Shown here piece after piece: positions 41,167-50,171 of a DNA stretch of 64,000 nt. Source of the DNA: Methylocaldum sp002005105. Lineage in GTDB: Bacteria > Pseudomonadota > Gammaproteobacteria > Methylococcales > Methylococcaceae. The DNA lies in assembly GCF_051027545.1 (NCBI RefSeq), contig NZ_CP194902.1, positions 3,162,001 to 3,226,000 on the forward strand. The letters run 5' to 3'. Both the position numbers and the translations under genes were made by a program. Numbering within the stretch: the stretch's first letter is position 1; the number at the start of each line of letters is the position of its first letter. The notes beneath the pieces are model-generated. The model worked only from the letters and a program-made list of their open reading frames with translations, was not told the origin of the DNA and made no database searches.

Positions 41167-41846
41167 CCGGGCGTGCGTTCCAGGGTAAACCGGTAGCCGC
41201 GTCCGCGGAGCGTCTCTATGGGGCGATGGACGTTCTGGGGATCGAGTTTCCGACGCAGCCTGGCGATGAAGACTTCGATCACGTTGCTGTCCAGATCGAA
41301 TTCCTGGTCGTAGATGTGTTCGGTCAGGGCCGTTTTGGAGATGACCTTGCCGGTATTCAGCATCAGATATTCGAGAACCTTGTATTCCTGCGCGGTCAAC
41401 TCCACCGGCTGGCCGTCGACACGTACGCTCTGTGCTCCGGTATCGAGCACGATAGGGCCGCACCGCAGCAGGGATTGCGCGATGCCGGCGGACCGCCTCA
41501 ACAGCGCCTTGGTCCGGGCGAGCAGTTCTTCGAAATGGAAGGGTTTGCTCAGGTAATCGTCGGCTCCGGCGTCCAGCCCTTCCACCTTGTCTTGCCAGCG
41601 GTCGCGCGCGGTGAGGATCAGAATCGGAAAGTTGATGCCGTCGGCGCGCCAATGTCTGATGACGTCGATGCCGGACACCAGCGGCAGCCCTAAATCGACG
41701 ATAGCCAGATCGAACGGATATTCGTTTCCCATAAAAACTGCTTCCTTGCCGTCGGCCGCGGTGTCGACAGCGTAACCGAGGGCTTGCAAGCGCGACTTCA
41801 GCTGAGAGCGGAGCTCGGCTTCATCTTCGACGATCAGTAGGCGCAT
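41163..41846 (-). CDS. PhoP-like OmpR-family response regulator
   Basis: The 227-residue protein has a receiver domain (acidic pair ED at residues 7-8, phospho-Asp in LAIVDLGLPLVSG at about residue 51, Thr in LILTARDRW, Lys in LSKPFHFEELL) and a C-terminal winged helix (LTAQEYKVLEYLMLNTGKVI ... SNVIEVFIARLRRKL). Sequence style is that of PhoP. The gene is translationally coupled to its kinase. PhoP boxes were not identified by eye. Confidence 0.94.
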   Translation of the reverse strand: MRLLIVEDEAELRSQLKSRLQALGYAVDTAADGKEAVFMGNEYPFDLAIVDLGLPLVSGIDVIRHWRADGINFPILILTARDRWQDKVEGLDAGADDYLSKPFHFEELLARTKALLRRSAGIAQSLLRCGPIVLDTGAQSVRVDGQPVELTAQEYKVLEYLMLNTGKVISKTALTEHIYDQEFDLDSNVIEVFIARLRRKLDPQNVHRPIETLRGRGYRFTLERTPG

Positions 41847-41961
41847 GAAACTCGCTTGAACGCAGCTTGTTTGAGGGACTTAGCCGACACTACTCGTGGC
41901 AGCGGGGTTTCGGCACGGGAGCCAACCGCAGCGATCATTCCGGGCTGGCGCCTTTGGTGTC

Positions 41962-42258
41962 TCATCGGTTGGCGTCGACATGGAAGACGCGCACGCGGCC
42001 GTCCGGCATGAGCACTTTGATGCGATAAGTGATCGTGCCGTTATTTCTGATGGTATCGGCAGCCAGTATGCGACCGCCGGTTTCACGCCGGATGCGCTGA
42101 ACAGCCTCGTCTAGGCTTATGCCGGGCCCGAACTGAGGCTGGCGCGCGATGAACGGCGTCATCAAACCCTCCGGACCGAACGGCGGCTGTGAATAGGACG
42201 GAAATGCCATCAGCAGCGAACAGCCCAGGGTGAAGGACAAAAAGCGTTTGTTTATCAC
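41962..42258 (-). CDS. Exported PepSY-domain protein
   Basis: A signal peptide (INKRFLSFTLGCSLLMAF) is followed by a single PepSY domain (ISLDEAVQRIRRETGGRILA, then ITYRIKVLMPDGRVRVFHVD). PepSY domains are small periplasmic modules thought to modulate proteases or sensor kinases. GTG 42258 is chosen as start because it gives a normal signal peptide of about 24 residues; the frame is open to 42363 but the upstream residues do not look like a leader. It is 115 bases upstream of the PhoP-like gene on the same strand and probably functions with that sensor. Confidence 0.8.
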   Translation of the reverse strand: MINKRFLSFTLGCSLLMAFPSYSQPPFGPEGLMTPFIARQPQFGPGISLDEAVQRIRRETGGRILAADTIRNNGTITYRIKVLMPDGRVRVFHVDANR

Positions 42259-42401
42259 GCGGCTCGATGCGACTAGGGCGTTTCCGAAGTATGAGCCGGG
42301 CCGCAAAATGCCGCCCGGCACTGAGGTAGGCGCAGAATAACACTGTCGTTTCCGGACCGACAACGGGCTCTACCAAGCCACGGGTCAATGATGTTCCTGG
42401 A

Positions 42402-42866
42402 TCAGTGGCCGATCTCGTGTCCCAAGACGGCTCCGGCTACCGAGCCGGCGATGATGGCGCCATGATTGCCGTAGCCGACTTGTTCTCCAACCATGCCGCC
42501 GAGGACGCCACCCGCGACGATCGGTATGGCTCCGGACAAACCGCTGCTACGGCCGTAATAGGAAGGGTAATCGTCGTGGTAGACGACTCGCGGCGGCTGG
42601 TAATGGTGAATATGGCGATGTACCACGCGCGGCGGCCGGTAATAACGTGGCGCAGGCTCGTAGTAATGGTGAATCACTCTCGGGCGGTGATGATCATGGC
42701 CGTGGTGATGATGTCCATGATCGTAGTGACCATGGTGACGATACCCATGATCGTGGTGGCCGCGATGATGGCCGTGGCCCCAATGGTCGCGGTCGGCGCG
42801 CGCGCCCGATGCAAAGGCGAGTAAGGCGATTGTGCTTAGGGCTATGATTTTATTCAGCGGTCTCAT
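42402..42866 (-). CDS. Exported His-rich glycine-zipper protein
   Basis: The 154-residue protein has a signal peptide (residues 1-24, ending SGARA), a mature N-terminal region with 25 histidines in about 75 residues (HGHHRGHHDHGYRHHGHYDH and similar), Tyr/Pro/Arg-rich linkers, and a C-terminal glycine-zipper 2TM region (AIPIVAGGVLGGMVGEQVGY ... IIAGSVAGAVLGHEIGH). The His tract should bind divalent metals such as Ni, Zn or Cu, and the glycine zipper should insert in or dimerise at a membrane, as in Rcn- or SlyB-like proteins. It lies upstream of the PepSY/PhoPQ-like group on the same strand, so it could be part of a metal or envelope response. Confidence 0.75.
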   Translation of the reverse strand: MRPLNKIIALSTIALLAFASGARADRDHWGHGHHRGHHDHGYRHHGHYDHGHHHHGHDHHRPRVIHHYYEPAPRYYRPPRVVHRHIHHYQPPRVVYHDDYPSYYGRSSGLSGAIPIVAGGVLGGMVGEQVGYGNHGAIIAGSVAGAVLGHEIGH

Positions 42867-43011
42867 GACTTGATCCCCCGTTCAAAAACTCGAAACTGGC
42901 GCCGGATTCAAACCCGTGAGATTTGCCGGCAGGATGAAGATAGTCTTCTGTTCCTGAACGGAAGCTGAATGGGAATGGGCGGCTTTATGGCTCCGGCAGC
43001 TTATCGCTAAC

Positions 43012-43038
43012 GATGCGCTTCCCTTCGTTCAGCGCATC
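43012..43038. repeat. GATGCGCT...AGCGCATC palindromic repeat
   Basis: Eight-base arms around CCCTTCG-type spacer, followed by CTACGGA. This resembles the common extragenic repeat built on GATGCGCT/AGCGCATCCTACG in several proteobacteria. It lies 18 bases beyond the stop of the large Hsp70 gene and might also help end its transcript. Confidence 0.6.
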
Positions 43039-43055
43039 CTACGGACTTCGCCGCA

Positions 43056-45848
43056 TCAGGCAATCAGCTTCAGGCCGGGGGGCAATGCCTCGCCGAAGAT
43101 GCGTTTTTCGTCGGCTTCGGAAAGTTCTTTTACTTCGGACACCATGCCAATCCAGGAGTCCGGCGCTTTGCCGACTCTCAGCCGCTCGATGACGCGTTGC
43201 CTCAGCGCCGGATCGATGTCACGCTCCCGGTCACCGCTGAGTCTCGCGATAAGAGCGGCGGCGAAGCCGGCATGCGGCTCTTTTTTGAAGTCGCGGCTCA
43301 GGATCTGGGCCAGCCATTCCCCGGCCGTGACGCGGGAAACCACGTTATGCACGCTGCCGTGGAACGGTACGCGAGCACCGACGCGGCCTAGCGCCCACCA
43401 GCTTTCGGCGGGCTCGCTGGGCTTGGACAGGCGCTGGAGAAGCCAGCTTCCCAATTCGGCCTTTTGGGATACGGGGAGCCGTTCCAGTACGGCCGCAAGT
43501 CTCACCATGTCCTCATAGCTGCGCTTTTTGGCGAGGGCAGGGAGATTGCCGCGCTTGGCGGTTTCCGGATTGATGAAGTCGGCCACATCCTTGAATATCG
43601 AAAGCTGCGCCTTTTCGTTCAAGCCGCCAGCCAGGCGGCGCCAGAACGTCCACCATTCAGTCCAGTTCTGGATTTCGTTGACGAATTGCAGACCTTGCCC
43701 GTAAATCGCGAAGACCTGTTCAACCCGCCAATCGTCCAAGGGATAGCCGAATCCGGGACGGAGGCAATATCCGGTCAGGCTGAACCACAGGCGCTCGTGC
43801 TCGGCCGATCGCCGCCGATGAGGCAGGCCTTCCAGCAGGGCGCCGAACAAATCGCGTAATAGGGCGGTGTCCCAATCCGCTCGCGGTCCGAGAATCTTTT
43901 CAAGTTCGCCGCGCAATCCTTTGACCAGCTTGGTGTCGGCCGCTTTCGCTTTTTTCCCAAACACCAGGCGGACTTTCTCGACGGCTTCATCGAGGCGCGG
44001 GTGGTGCCGGGCTTCGGGCAAAACCGTCTGCGGGACGGCCTGCCGCAATTGGAACTCGATCCTCCATCGCCGGTCGGGATCGTCGGCTGCTACGCAGTGC
44101 AAATCGAGAGTGCCGACCTCGGTTAGGGAGGCGGCGATCCGCACGGCTTGCTCCGTTCGCCCTTGTGCGCTTTCCCGCTCCAAGACAGCAGCGAGGGGCG
44201 GCAAGTGAACGAAACGGTCTTCGTCGATTTCGGCAAGGTCTCCCGGCTGGAAACGCCGGTCCTCGCTGGTTGAGGCCAGGTTGAAACGCACCGGTTGTCC
44301 TAGCCTGAGCAGGAAGGAGCGGTCGGTCAACACGATCTCCCGGCCCTCGTCGGTCCCCCGCGGCAGAATGCAGATACCCTTGGGGATCCCGTCCCGGCCG
44401 GTTTCCACCACCAGAAAATAGCTGCGCGCCGAGCCGCCGCCTATGCGCTGAACGGCATGGCCGCGCCGCGCGAGTCCGTAGGCTACCGCGCCGTAGGCTA
44501 CTGCCAGATCGGGACGGTCGTTTTTGAGCAGGACGGGGCGTTGTTTTCCCCAGAACGTCACAAGTTCTACGAGACGCTGGGCTATGGTCGAGCCGCGGAA
44601 CACGCCACCGTTGAGAAGAACGGCATCGGGAATGGGGTCGGCGGAGTCCGATCCGAGGGCCTCTCGCGCAGTTTCGAAGTGGTGAGTCAGAAAAGCAGCC
44701 AGATGCTTGCTGATCGCGGGATCGGCGGCGTAGGGCAGGCCGAATTCGACGACGCCGCTGCGTTTTCGGTCGGGATGATCGGCGAGGCTCACCATCGGGA
44801 AAAAACCGTCGAGAGCGATGCCATGGACCTCGCTTCGGGTCAGCTCGACCGAGCGCGCGCCTCCGATGAGCCGGGCTCCCGTGCCGAGTAGTGTTACGGT
44901 CGCGGCTTCCGGCGCATCGGGAGCCAGCAGCCGTTCCTTGGCTAACCGGCATTGTTCGACCAGTTGGGAAAGCTCGGCCGCAGACAGCTTTCGATCCTCG
45001 CCCACCAGGCGGCGTTCCGCAAGATGAGCCAAGGTGAGATCGATGTTATCCCCGCCCAGCATCAGATGATTGCCGACGGCGATACGGGTGAGCTTGGGTT
45101 CGTCCTCGCCTGGCTCGACCTTGATCAAGGTCAGGTCCGTGGTGCCGCCGCCGACGTCGCAGACCAGCAGCAAGCGCACGCCGCCGAGCTGCTGACGTAA
45201 GGACTGGCGGTGGTTCCAGAGCCAGTCGTAACAGACCGCTTGCGGCTCTTCGAGCAGGCGCACTGTCGCGAATCCGGCCAGCCGGGTGGCTTCGAGCGTT
45301 AGAGTGCGTGCGGCCTCGTCGAATGAGGCCGGTACGGTCACCACGATCTCCTGCTCTTCCAGTGGCGCCTCGGGATGGTGATGATTCCAGGCCGAACGCA
45401 CGTGGCGGAGGTAGCTCGCGCTGGCTTCGACCGGAGAGATTTTCGGAATCTCCTCCGGCGCGCCCCAGGGGAGGATAGCGGCGGTCCGGTCCGCGGCGGC
45501 ATGGGACAGCCAGCTCTTGGCACTGGTCACGAAACGTCCCTGGCTTTTCGAGCCCAAGATCCGCGCCAGCTTGCCGATGATCGGACGATAAGCCGACTCC
45601 GGCTCCGAAGAAGGCCAGGGCAATCGCACGTCCGCTACGGTCAGTTCGTCCGGCGATGCGTGATAGCGAACAGACGGCAGCAGCGGTTCAGCCGCCACTT
45701 CGCCCGGCGCAACCAATTGGTCGATTTGAAAAAGCTCGATTTCGGCCGGAGTACCTTTGGTGAGGTCTGCATGGGCGACCACGGTGTGGGTCGTGCCGAG
45801 ATCGATGCCGACAAGATAGCGAGGCGTCTGGCTTGATGATGCGGGCAT
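43056..45848 (-). CDS. Large Hsp70-family protein with C-terminal extension
   Basis: The 930-residue protein has a DnaK-type actin-fold ATPase (about residues 8-410): phosphate-1 YLVGIDLGTTHTVVAH, phosphate-2 LLVCDVGGGTTDLTLI, adenosine loop PDAVLLNGGVFRGSTI. A shortened beta-rich domain follows (about 420-560). The last 370 residues (from HHPRLDEAVEKVRLVFGKKA) are helical and unrelated to the DnaK lid; they resemble the DUF3731-type tail of such proteins. ATG 45848 is preferred because ATG 45872 lies inside a palindrome. It is the distal gene of the DUF2760-Hsp70-Hsp70 operon. Client proteins and co-chaperones are unknown. Confidence 0.88.
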   Translation of the reverse strand: MPASSSQTPRYLVGIDLGTTHTVVAHADLTKGTPAEIELFQIDQLVAPGEVAAEPLLPSVRYHASPDELTVADVRLPWPSSEPESAYRPIIGKLARILGSKSQGRFVTSAKSWLSHAAADRTAAILPWGAPEEIPKISPVEASASYLRHVRSAWNHHHPEAPLEEQEIVVTVPASFDEAARTLTLEATRLAGFATVRLLEEPQAVCYDWLWNHRQSLRQQLGGVRLLLVCDVGGGTTDLTLIKVEPGEDEPKLTRIAVGNHLMLGGDNIDLTLAHLAERRLVGEDRKLSAAELSQLVEQCRLAKERLLAPDAPEAATVTLLGTGARLIGGARSVELTRSEVHGIALDGFFPMVSLADHPDRKRSGVVEFGLPYAADPAISKHLAAFLTHHFETAREALGSDSADPIPDAVLLNGGVFRGSTIAQRLVELVTFWGKQRPVLLKNDRPDLAVAYGAVAYGLARRGHAVQRIGGGSARSYFLVVETGRDGIPKGICILPRGTDEGREIVLTDRSFLLRLGQPVRFNLASTSEDRRFQPGDLAEIDEDRFVHLPPLAAVLERESAQGRTEQAVRIAASLTEVGTLDLHCVAADDPDRRWRIEFQLRQAVPQTVLPEARHHPRLDEAVEKVRLVFGKKAKAADTKLVKGLRGELEKILGPRADWDTALLRDLFGALLEGLPHRRRSAEHERLWFSLTGYCLRPGFGYPLDDWRVEQVFAIYGQGLQFVNEIQNWTEWWTFWRRLAGGLNEKAQLSIFKDVADFINPETAKRGNLPALAKKRSYEDMVRLAAVLERLPVSQKAELGSWLLQRLSKPSEPAESWWALGRVGARVPFHGSVHNVVSRVTAGEWLAQILSRDFKKEPHAGFAAALIARLSGDRERDIDPALRQRVIERLRVGKAPDSWIGMVSEVKELSEADEKRIFGEALPPGLKLIA

Positions 45849-45860
45849 GGGTGAGGATGG

Positions 45861-45883
45861 CCGCAGGGGCATTGCCCCTGCGG
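45861..45883. repeat. Perfect 23-bp palindrome between the two hsp70 genes
   Basis: CCGCAGGGGCA and its complement flank a single base, in the 44-base space between the stop of the first and the likely start of the second hsp70 gene. It could stabilise or process the mRNA and so set different levels of the two proteins. Confidence 0.6.
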
Positions 45884-45892
45884 TTTGCAGGA

Positions 45893-47881
45893 TTATTTAT
45901 TGAAAGACCAAAAACTTTTTTTGGCCGAAGCGTCGTCGCCAGGTGCTTCCGAAGCTGCTTCGTCGGATGCGGTTTCGGTCGCCCGCTCGGAGAGATTGCC
46001 TAAGATCGGTTCCTCCGGTGCGACATTTTCATCCGACGGCAAGGGCTTTTCGCCTGCACGGACATCGAATTCGACGTTCCAGCGTTTGTCGCCGTCCTTA
46101 GCGACCGCTTCCAGTTGCAGCGTGCCCACTTCGGTGACCCTGGCGGCCAAATGAACCGGGACCACATCGCCCGCCTGGTACTCTTCTGCCGGCAAGGTGA
46201 CCTCGATTTCGTCCAGTTCTTCCATTTCGTCTTCCGACCAGTAGTCGAGGCGCGTGCCGACCACGTCGTCGCGGCGGACGTTGGACGCGAAGAAACGGAA
46301 GCGCACTGGCTCGCCCACGACCAATCCGAACTCGTAAGGCGGCAGATCCGCCTCGGTACCTTCCTCCATGCCGAAAGGCGCGATGCACAGGGCCTCGATC
46401 GGCGGGGCGAAGCCCGGTACGGCGGGCATGGCGCTCTCGACGCCCACGTAATAGGCAGCACCGGTGCCGCCGCGGATGCGGACCCCACGACCTTTGCGGA
46501 CATAGCCGTAATAAGCGGCACCACGGGCCACGGCTAGATCCAGGTCGGCGCCGTGCAGCAGTCGGGCATGCGGTGCGTCGTCGGCCTGAAGCCAGCTATT
46601 GAGTACATCGAGCAAGCGCTTTTCGAGCGCCTCGGACTTGAATACACCCCCGTTGAGGAGCAGCGCGGTCGGATGCAGGAACTGGGCATCGGCAGGGAGG
46701 TTGAATCCCTGCAATTCGCCGGTCGCGCCGATCTGTCGGCTCAGGAAGGCGGCGAGATGACAGGTGATCCGTGCGTCCTTGGCATACGGAAGGCCCAGGG
46801 TGGTCAGACCGGTGCGAGCCTGAACGGCAGGACGGTCTGTGATTTGCACCTTCGGAAAGAAGCCTTCGACCAGGGTACGTCCGACCTCGTCGCGAGTCAG
46901 GCTGGTACGCAGCGTGCCGCCGATGAGCGACGAACCGCGGCTGGGGACGACGACGGCGACTTCGTCGGTATCCGAGTCGGACAGCAAGGATTCCTTGGCG
47001 TCCCGGCAGCCGTGCATGAGTGCCTGGATCTGCCAAGGTTCCAGCCGTTTGCCCTCGGCTTCGAGCTTCATTTTCAAGACATAAGCCAAGGCGAGGTCCA
47101 TGTTGTCCCCGCCGAGGAGAATGTGATCGCCGATGGCGACGCGGTTGAGGATCAGATTGCCTTCCTCCTCGGTCACGGCGATCAGCGACAAATCGGTGGT
47201 ACCGCCGCCTACGTCCACGACGAGAATGATGTCGCCCGGCTTGACCTGCTCGCGCCATTTTCCTTCGCTGGTCTGAATCCAGCTGTACAGCGCCGACTGC
47301 GGCTCCTCGAGCAGAATGGCCTGGCGCAGGCCCACGGCGTGGGCGGCTTCCACGGTCAGTTCCCGAGCCGCCGGATCAAAGGACGCCGGTACGGTGATCA
47401 CCAGTTCCTGCTCGCTCAGGGGCGCGTCGGGATAGCGGTCGTTCCAGGCGTCACGCATGTGGCGGAGATATTCGATCGACGCTTGAAGAGGCGAAACGCG
47501 CTTTACTTCCTCCGGTGACTGAACGGGCAGGATTGGCGCGCGGCAGTCGACGCCGCTGTGAGATAGCCAGCTCTTGGCGCTGCTTACCAGCCGGATGGGC
47601 GTTTTGCCGCCGAGTTGCCTTGCCAGGTCACCGACGATGGCTTCCGGATGTTCGTTCCAGGGCAACACGATGTCGCTCGGTGCGAGCTCGGCCTCGTGAG
47701 CCTGGTAAAGAAACGAAGGCAACTGCCTTTTTTCGCCGACCGTACCGGGCGACGTCAATTGCGGGATATCCAAAACCTCGATCGGCGCTTTTTCGCCGTC
47801 GCACTGGCTGAGATCGACATAGGACACGACGCTGTTGGTCGTGCCGAGGTCGATGCCGACGGAATACTGGGTTTCGCTCAC
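45893..47881 (-). CDS. Hsp70-family chaperone (HscC-like), 662 residues
   Basis: The ATPase domain spans about residues 5-430, with YSVGIDLGTTNSVVSYVD, ILVVDVGGGTTDLSLI and HPTALLLNGGVFKSEAL. A compact beta-sandwich-like domain follows (about 510-620, FEVTLPAEEYQ-type strands), and the end is acidic and Ser/Ala-rich without a DnaK lid or EEVD-type tail. Unlike DnaK, the linker region has no clear VLLLDV motif. It begins at GTG 47881, overlapping the DUF2760 gene by four bases. The close paralogue downstream suggests that the two Hsp70s act together. Confidence 0.9.
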   Translation of the reverse strand: MSETQYSVGIDLGTTNSVVSYVDLSQCDGEKAPIEVLDIPQLTSPGTVGEKRQLPSFLYQAHEAELAPSDIVLPWNEHPEAIVGDLARQLGGKTPIRLVSSAKSWLSHSGVDCRAPILPVQSPEEVKRVSPLQASIEYLRHMRDAWNDRYPDAPLSEQELVITVPASFDPAARELTVEAAHAVGLRQAILLEEPQSALYSWIQTSEGKWREQVKPGDIILVVDVGGGTTDLSLIAVTEEEGNLILNRVAIGDHILLGGDNMDLALAYVLKMKLEAEGKRLEPWQIQALMHGCRDAKESLLSDSDTDEVAVVVPSRGSSLIGGTLRTSLTRDEVGRTLVEGFFPKVQITDRPAVQARTGLTTLGLPYAKDARITCHLAAFLSRQIGATGELQGFNLPADAQFLHPTALLLNGGVFKSEALEKRLLDVLNSWLQADDAPHARLLHGADLDLAVARGAAYYGYVRKGRGVRIRGGTGAAYYVGVESAMPAVPGFAPPIEALCIAPFGMEEGTEADLPPYEFGLVVGEPVRFRFFASNVRRDDVVGTRLDYWSEDEMEELDEIEVTLPAEEYQAGDVVPVHLAARVTEVGTLQLEAVAKDGDKRWNVEFDVRAGEKPLPSDENVAPEEPILGNLSERATETASDEAASEAPGDDASAKKSFWSFNK

Positions 47882-48519
47882 AATTCCACCTCTGCTTGGG
47901 CGATGATGCGTACGTCATGTCCTTCGGCGATCTTGGGCAGTCTGACGGCCGTAGCGCGCCAGCCGCGGTGTATCAATGTGCCGGTGAACGGCGGATCGCC
48001 GACGATGTTGCCCGTGGGCCTTACGCTTGAAGCGTCGAAGCCTTTGGGCAGAGTAACGCGGGAGTTCTCCTGCTCTTTGCGCACCGGTTCAAGCTCGAAA
48101 TGCTGGCTCAATACTTTGCGGCATCCCTCGTGTACGACTCGAGCCGCCGCGCCGATCTCGGCGTCGGAATAGGCGCCGACGTTCTCCTGAACGAAGTCGA
48201 TAAAACGGGCTTCTTTCTGCAAAAGTCCGAGAAGCTGTAGGGCCGCATCCGGTGTGGCTTCTTTGACAACCACCGGCTCCGGCCGTTCCGGTTTGACGAC
48301 TTCCAAGGGTTTGGGTGCCTCCCTGACCGGAACGGGGGCCGGTCCGGCGGGGACCGGCGCAACGACTGGTTCGGCTGCCCGCCGCCCACGGCGAATCAAA
48401 GCGATGACGGCTACGGACAGCAGAAGGATCTGCAGAATCAGCAGAATGACCACGAGGGCTGCAAGTCCGATGTGTACGGCGTCGAGCGTGGTCGGAATGA
48501 GAGTTGGGTCGAATTGCAT
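47878..48519 (-). CDS. DUF2760 membrane-anchored protein
   Basis: The 213-residue protein has one N-terminal TM helix (GLAALVVILLILQILLLSVAVIALI, quoted in part, about residues 14-38), a Pro/Val-rich linker (about 45-85), and a soluble DUF2760 domain (LQLLGLLQKEARFIDFVQEN ... GTLIHRGWRATAVRLPKIAE). The start ATG 48519 replaces the longer frame because upstream codons are Arg-rich noise. GTGA overlap couples it to the first hsp70. DUF2760 is an uncharacterised domain repeatedly found with these Hsp70s; tethering the chaperones to the inner membrane is the natural guess. Confidence 0.88.
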   Translation of the reverse strand: MQFDPTLIPTTLDAVHIGLAALVVILLILQILLLSVAVIALIRRGRRAAEPVVAPVPAGPAPVPVREAPKPLEVVKPERPEPVVVKEATPDAALQLLGLLQKEARFIDFVQENVGAYSDAEIGAAARVVHEGCRKVLSQHFELEPVRKEQENSRVTLPKGFDASSVRPTGNIVGDPPFTGTLIHRGWRATAVRLPKIAEGHDVRIIAQAEVEL

Positions 48520-48639
48520 TCGGATCCTCTTTGCGTTGAGTGGTGCCCTGGGACGCAGGCGCGGTTGGTGCGGCAAATACAGCCGCCGGCATCGGCGGGA
48601 CAGCCGGCCGAAAACTAAGCGCGGGGTAGGACGATCGTA

Positions 48640-49026
48640 TTAGGGCTGCCCGGTCGCGGCTTGAGCCGCCTGAGCACCCATCAATGTGCGCAGGACCTGA
48701 CGTGCGGCCTGAGTACGGCGGCTGCGCATATATCGTTCGGAGATCGTGCCGGGTACTTTTTCGCTATCGAACGCCGCCTTGACCTTCGACAGCTTCTCTT
48801 CGCACGTTTTCAAAACGCGATCGGTGAGTGCACGCGAATCCGCCTGCTCGCCGACCCGCGCACGGGTTTCGCTGTTGACGCAGGTCTGGTATGCGACTAA
48901 AGCCAGGTTGACTTTCTCCAGAGTCTGGTCCGAAAGGGTGGTGCCCTGCCATTCGTCTTCCGCCCGGACGGTTTGCAGGGCGGACAAAGCGATTGCGGCG
49001 AGCAGCACGCGAAAAAAAAAGTTCAT
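48640..49026 (-). CDS. Small exported protein, unknown
   Basis: AAGGAGTT before ATG 49026 decides the start. The 128-residue product has a signal peptide (MNFFFRVLLAAIALSALQTV, cleavage after RA), then about 105 residues of helical sequence with two cysteines (AYQTCVNSET and LKTCEEKLSK) that may form a disulfide between helices. It lies 120 bases upstream of the DUF2760 gene on the same strand and could be the first gene of the Hsp70 operon. No family is recognised. Confidence 0.6.
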   Translation of the reverse strand: MNFFFRVLLAAIALSALQTVRAEDEWQGTTLSDQTLEKVNLALVAYQTCVNSETRARVGEQADSRALTDRVLKTCEEKLSKVKAAFDSEKVPGTISERYMRSRRTQAARQVLRTLMGAQAAQAATGQP

Positions 49027-49229
49027 GGGCGTTAACTCCTTACGAGTTGGAGACGAATGCACCGGATTTTACGCTATGTCGAGGGAGGGCGGAACGCCGA
49101 ATCCGCCGCATCGGCTTGGCGCGGCAGCTTTGGGACGCGGTAGTGCAGTGTGCTAACCTTCAACGGCGTGGGTTTACGCCGGACTTTCGGCGTGGGACGA
49201 CAACAAACGAAAATAACCGGAGAAGAATA

Positions 49230-50171
49230 ATGAAACTAAAGTCTTGGTTAGTGGGGGCAGCGGTTCCATTTCTCGTGAGCTGCGCGGCGACGGTGGATAA
49301 ATCGTCGGTGCAGGCCACGCACGTGGCGCCGGTTTCGACGCAGGTGGAAGTGGTGCGGATTCCGTTCGACGGTTCTCAACCCATGTACGTCGTCACGGTG
49401 GAGCCTTTGAGTGTCGGAACCGGTTCGGGGGGCGGCGTGACACAGGCTCCGACCGGGGCCCGCTACGGCTGGGGACCCTTCGGCTGGGGTATTCTCGGAG
49501 GGGCCGCACCTACGGCACCGGGGGCTTACACGCCCGACCATCAAGGTATGAGCGATCGCGTCGGGCAAGGCGTCGCCGCGCAATTAATCAGTGCCCTCGG
49601 CAACGTAGGGAACATCGTGGTCGTCGACTACGAACATTACCGCAAGAACGAAAGCAATCCCGCAAAGCTGCTGAATCCCGGCGAGGTCGGGCCGTTCGTG
49701 ATCAAGGGTACGATCACGGAATTCAACGAGGTTGCCGAAGCCAACGACGAGCGCAAAGGTGGATCGCTCGGCTGGGCAGGAACAGTGCTCGGCATCGCGG
49801 GCGCCGTTTCGGGGACACCCGCCGCGGGCATCGCCGGTGCTGCCGTATCTGCCGCCAATCCGACTTGGGAAAACACCAAGGCCCGGCGAACCGGGGCGGT
49901 GGGCATGGACCTGCAAGTGGTCGAGCCTAGCAGCGGCCGCATGGTGGGAACGATTACTTCCCACGGCTCCTTCACCTCCGAATCCGCCACCAGCGGTTTC
50001 TCTTTGTTCGGCGTCGGGGGCGGGGAATCCGCGTTTGCAGCGAGCGCCCTGGGTCAGGCGACCCGCGCCGCGCTCAACGATACTCTGAAGCAATTGTCCG
50101 ACCAGCTTCGCATCAAGGGTCCCGCCTTTGTCAAAGCATCGGCTCCCGCCGCTAAGAAAACGCGGCGTTAA
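49230..50171 (+). CDS. CsgG-like lipoprotein
   Basis: GGAGAAG precedes ATG 49230. The signal peptide ends in a lipobox (FLVSC, Cys at residue 17). The 313-residue protein resembles CsgG/HfaB-type outer-membrane assembly lipoproteins: VVVDYEHYRKNES, PFVIKGTITEFNEVAEAND, then GAVGMDLQVVEPSSGRMVG and ALNDTLKQLSDQL at the end. A long Gly/Ala-rich part in the middle (GTVLGIAGAVSGTPAAGIAG) is not typical of CsgG and may be a membrane-active insertion. No curli genes are near. Possible role: outer-membrane pore or assembly factor for a surface polymer. It is divergent from the small exported protein. Confidence 0.58.
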   Translation: MKLKSWLVGAAVPFLVSCAATVDKSSVQATHVAPVSTQVEVVRIPFDGSQPMYVVTVEPLSVGTGSGGGVTQAPTGARYGWGPFGWGILGGAAPTAPGAYTPDHQGMSDRVGQGVAAQLISALGNVGNIVVVDYEHYRKNESNPAKLLNPGEVGPFVIKGTITEFNEVAEANDERKGGSLGWAGTVLGIAGAVSGTPAAGIAGAAVSAANPTWENTKARRTGAVGMDLQVVEPSSGRMVGTITSHGSFTSESATSGFSLFGVGGGESAFAASALGQATRAALNDTLKQLSDQLRIKGPAFVKASAPAAKKTRR

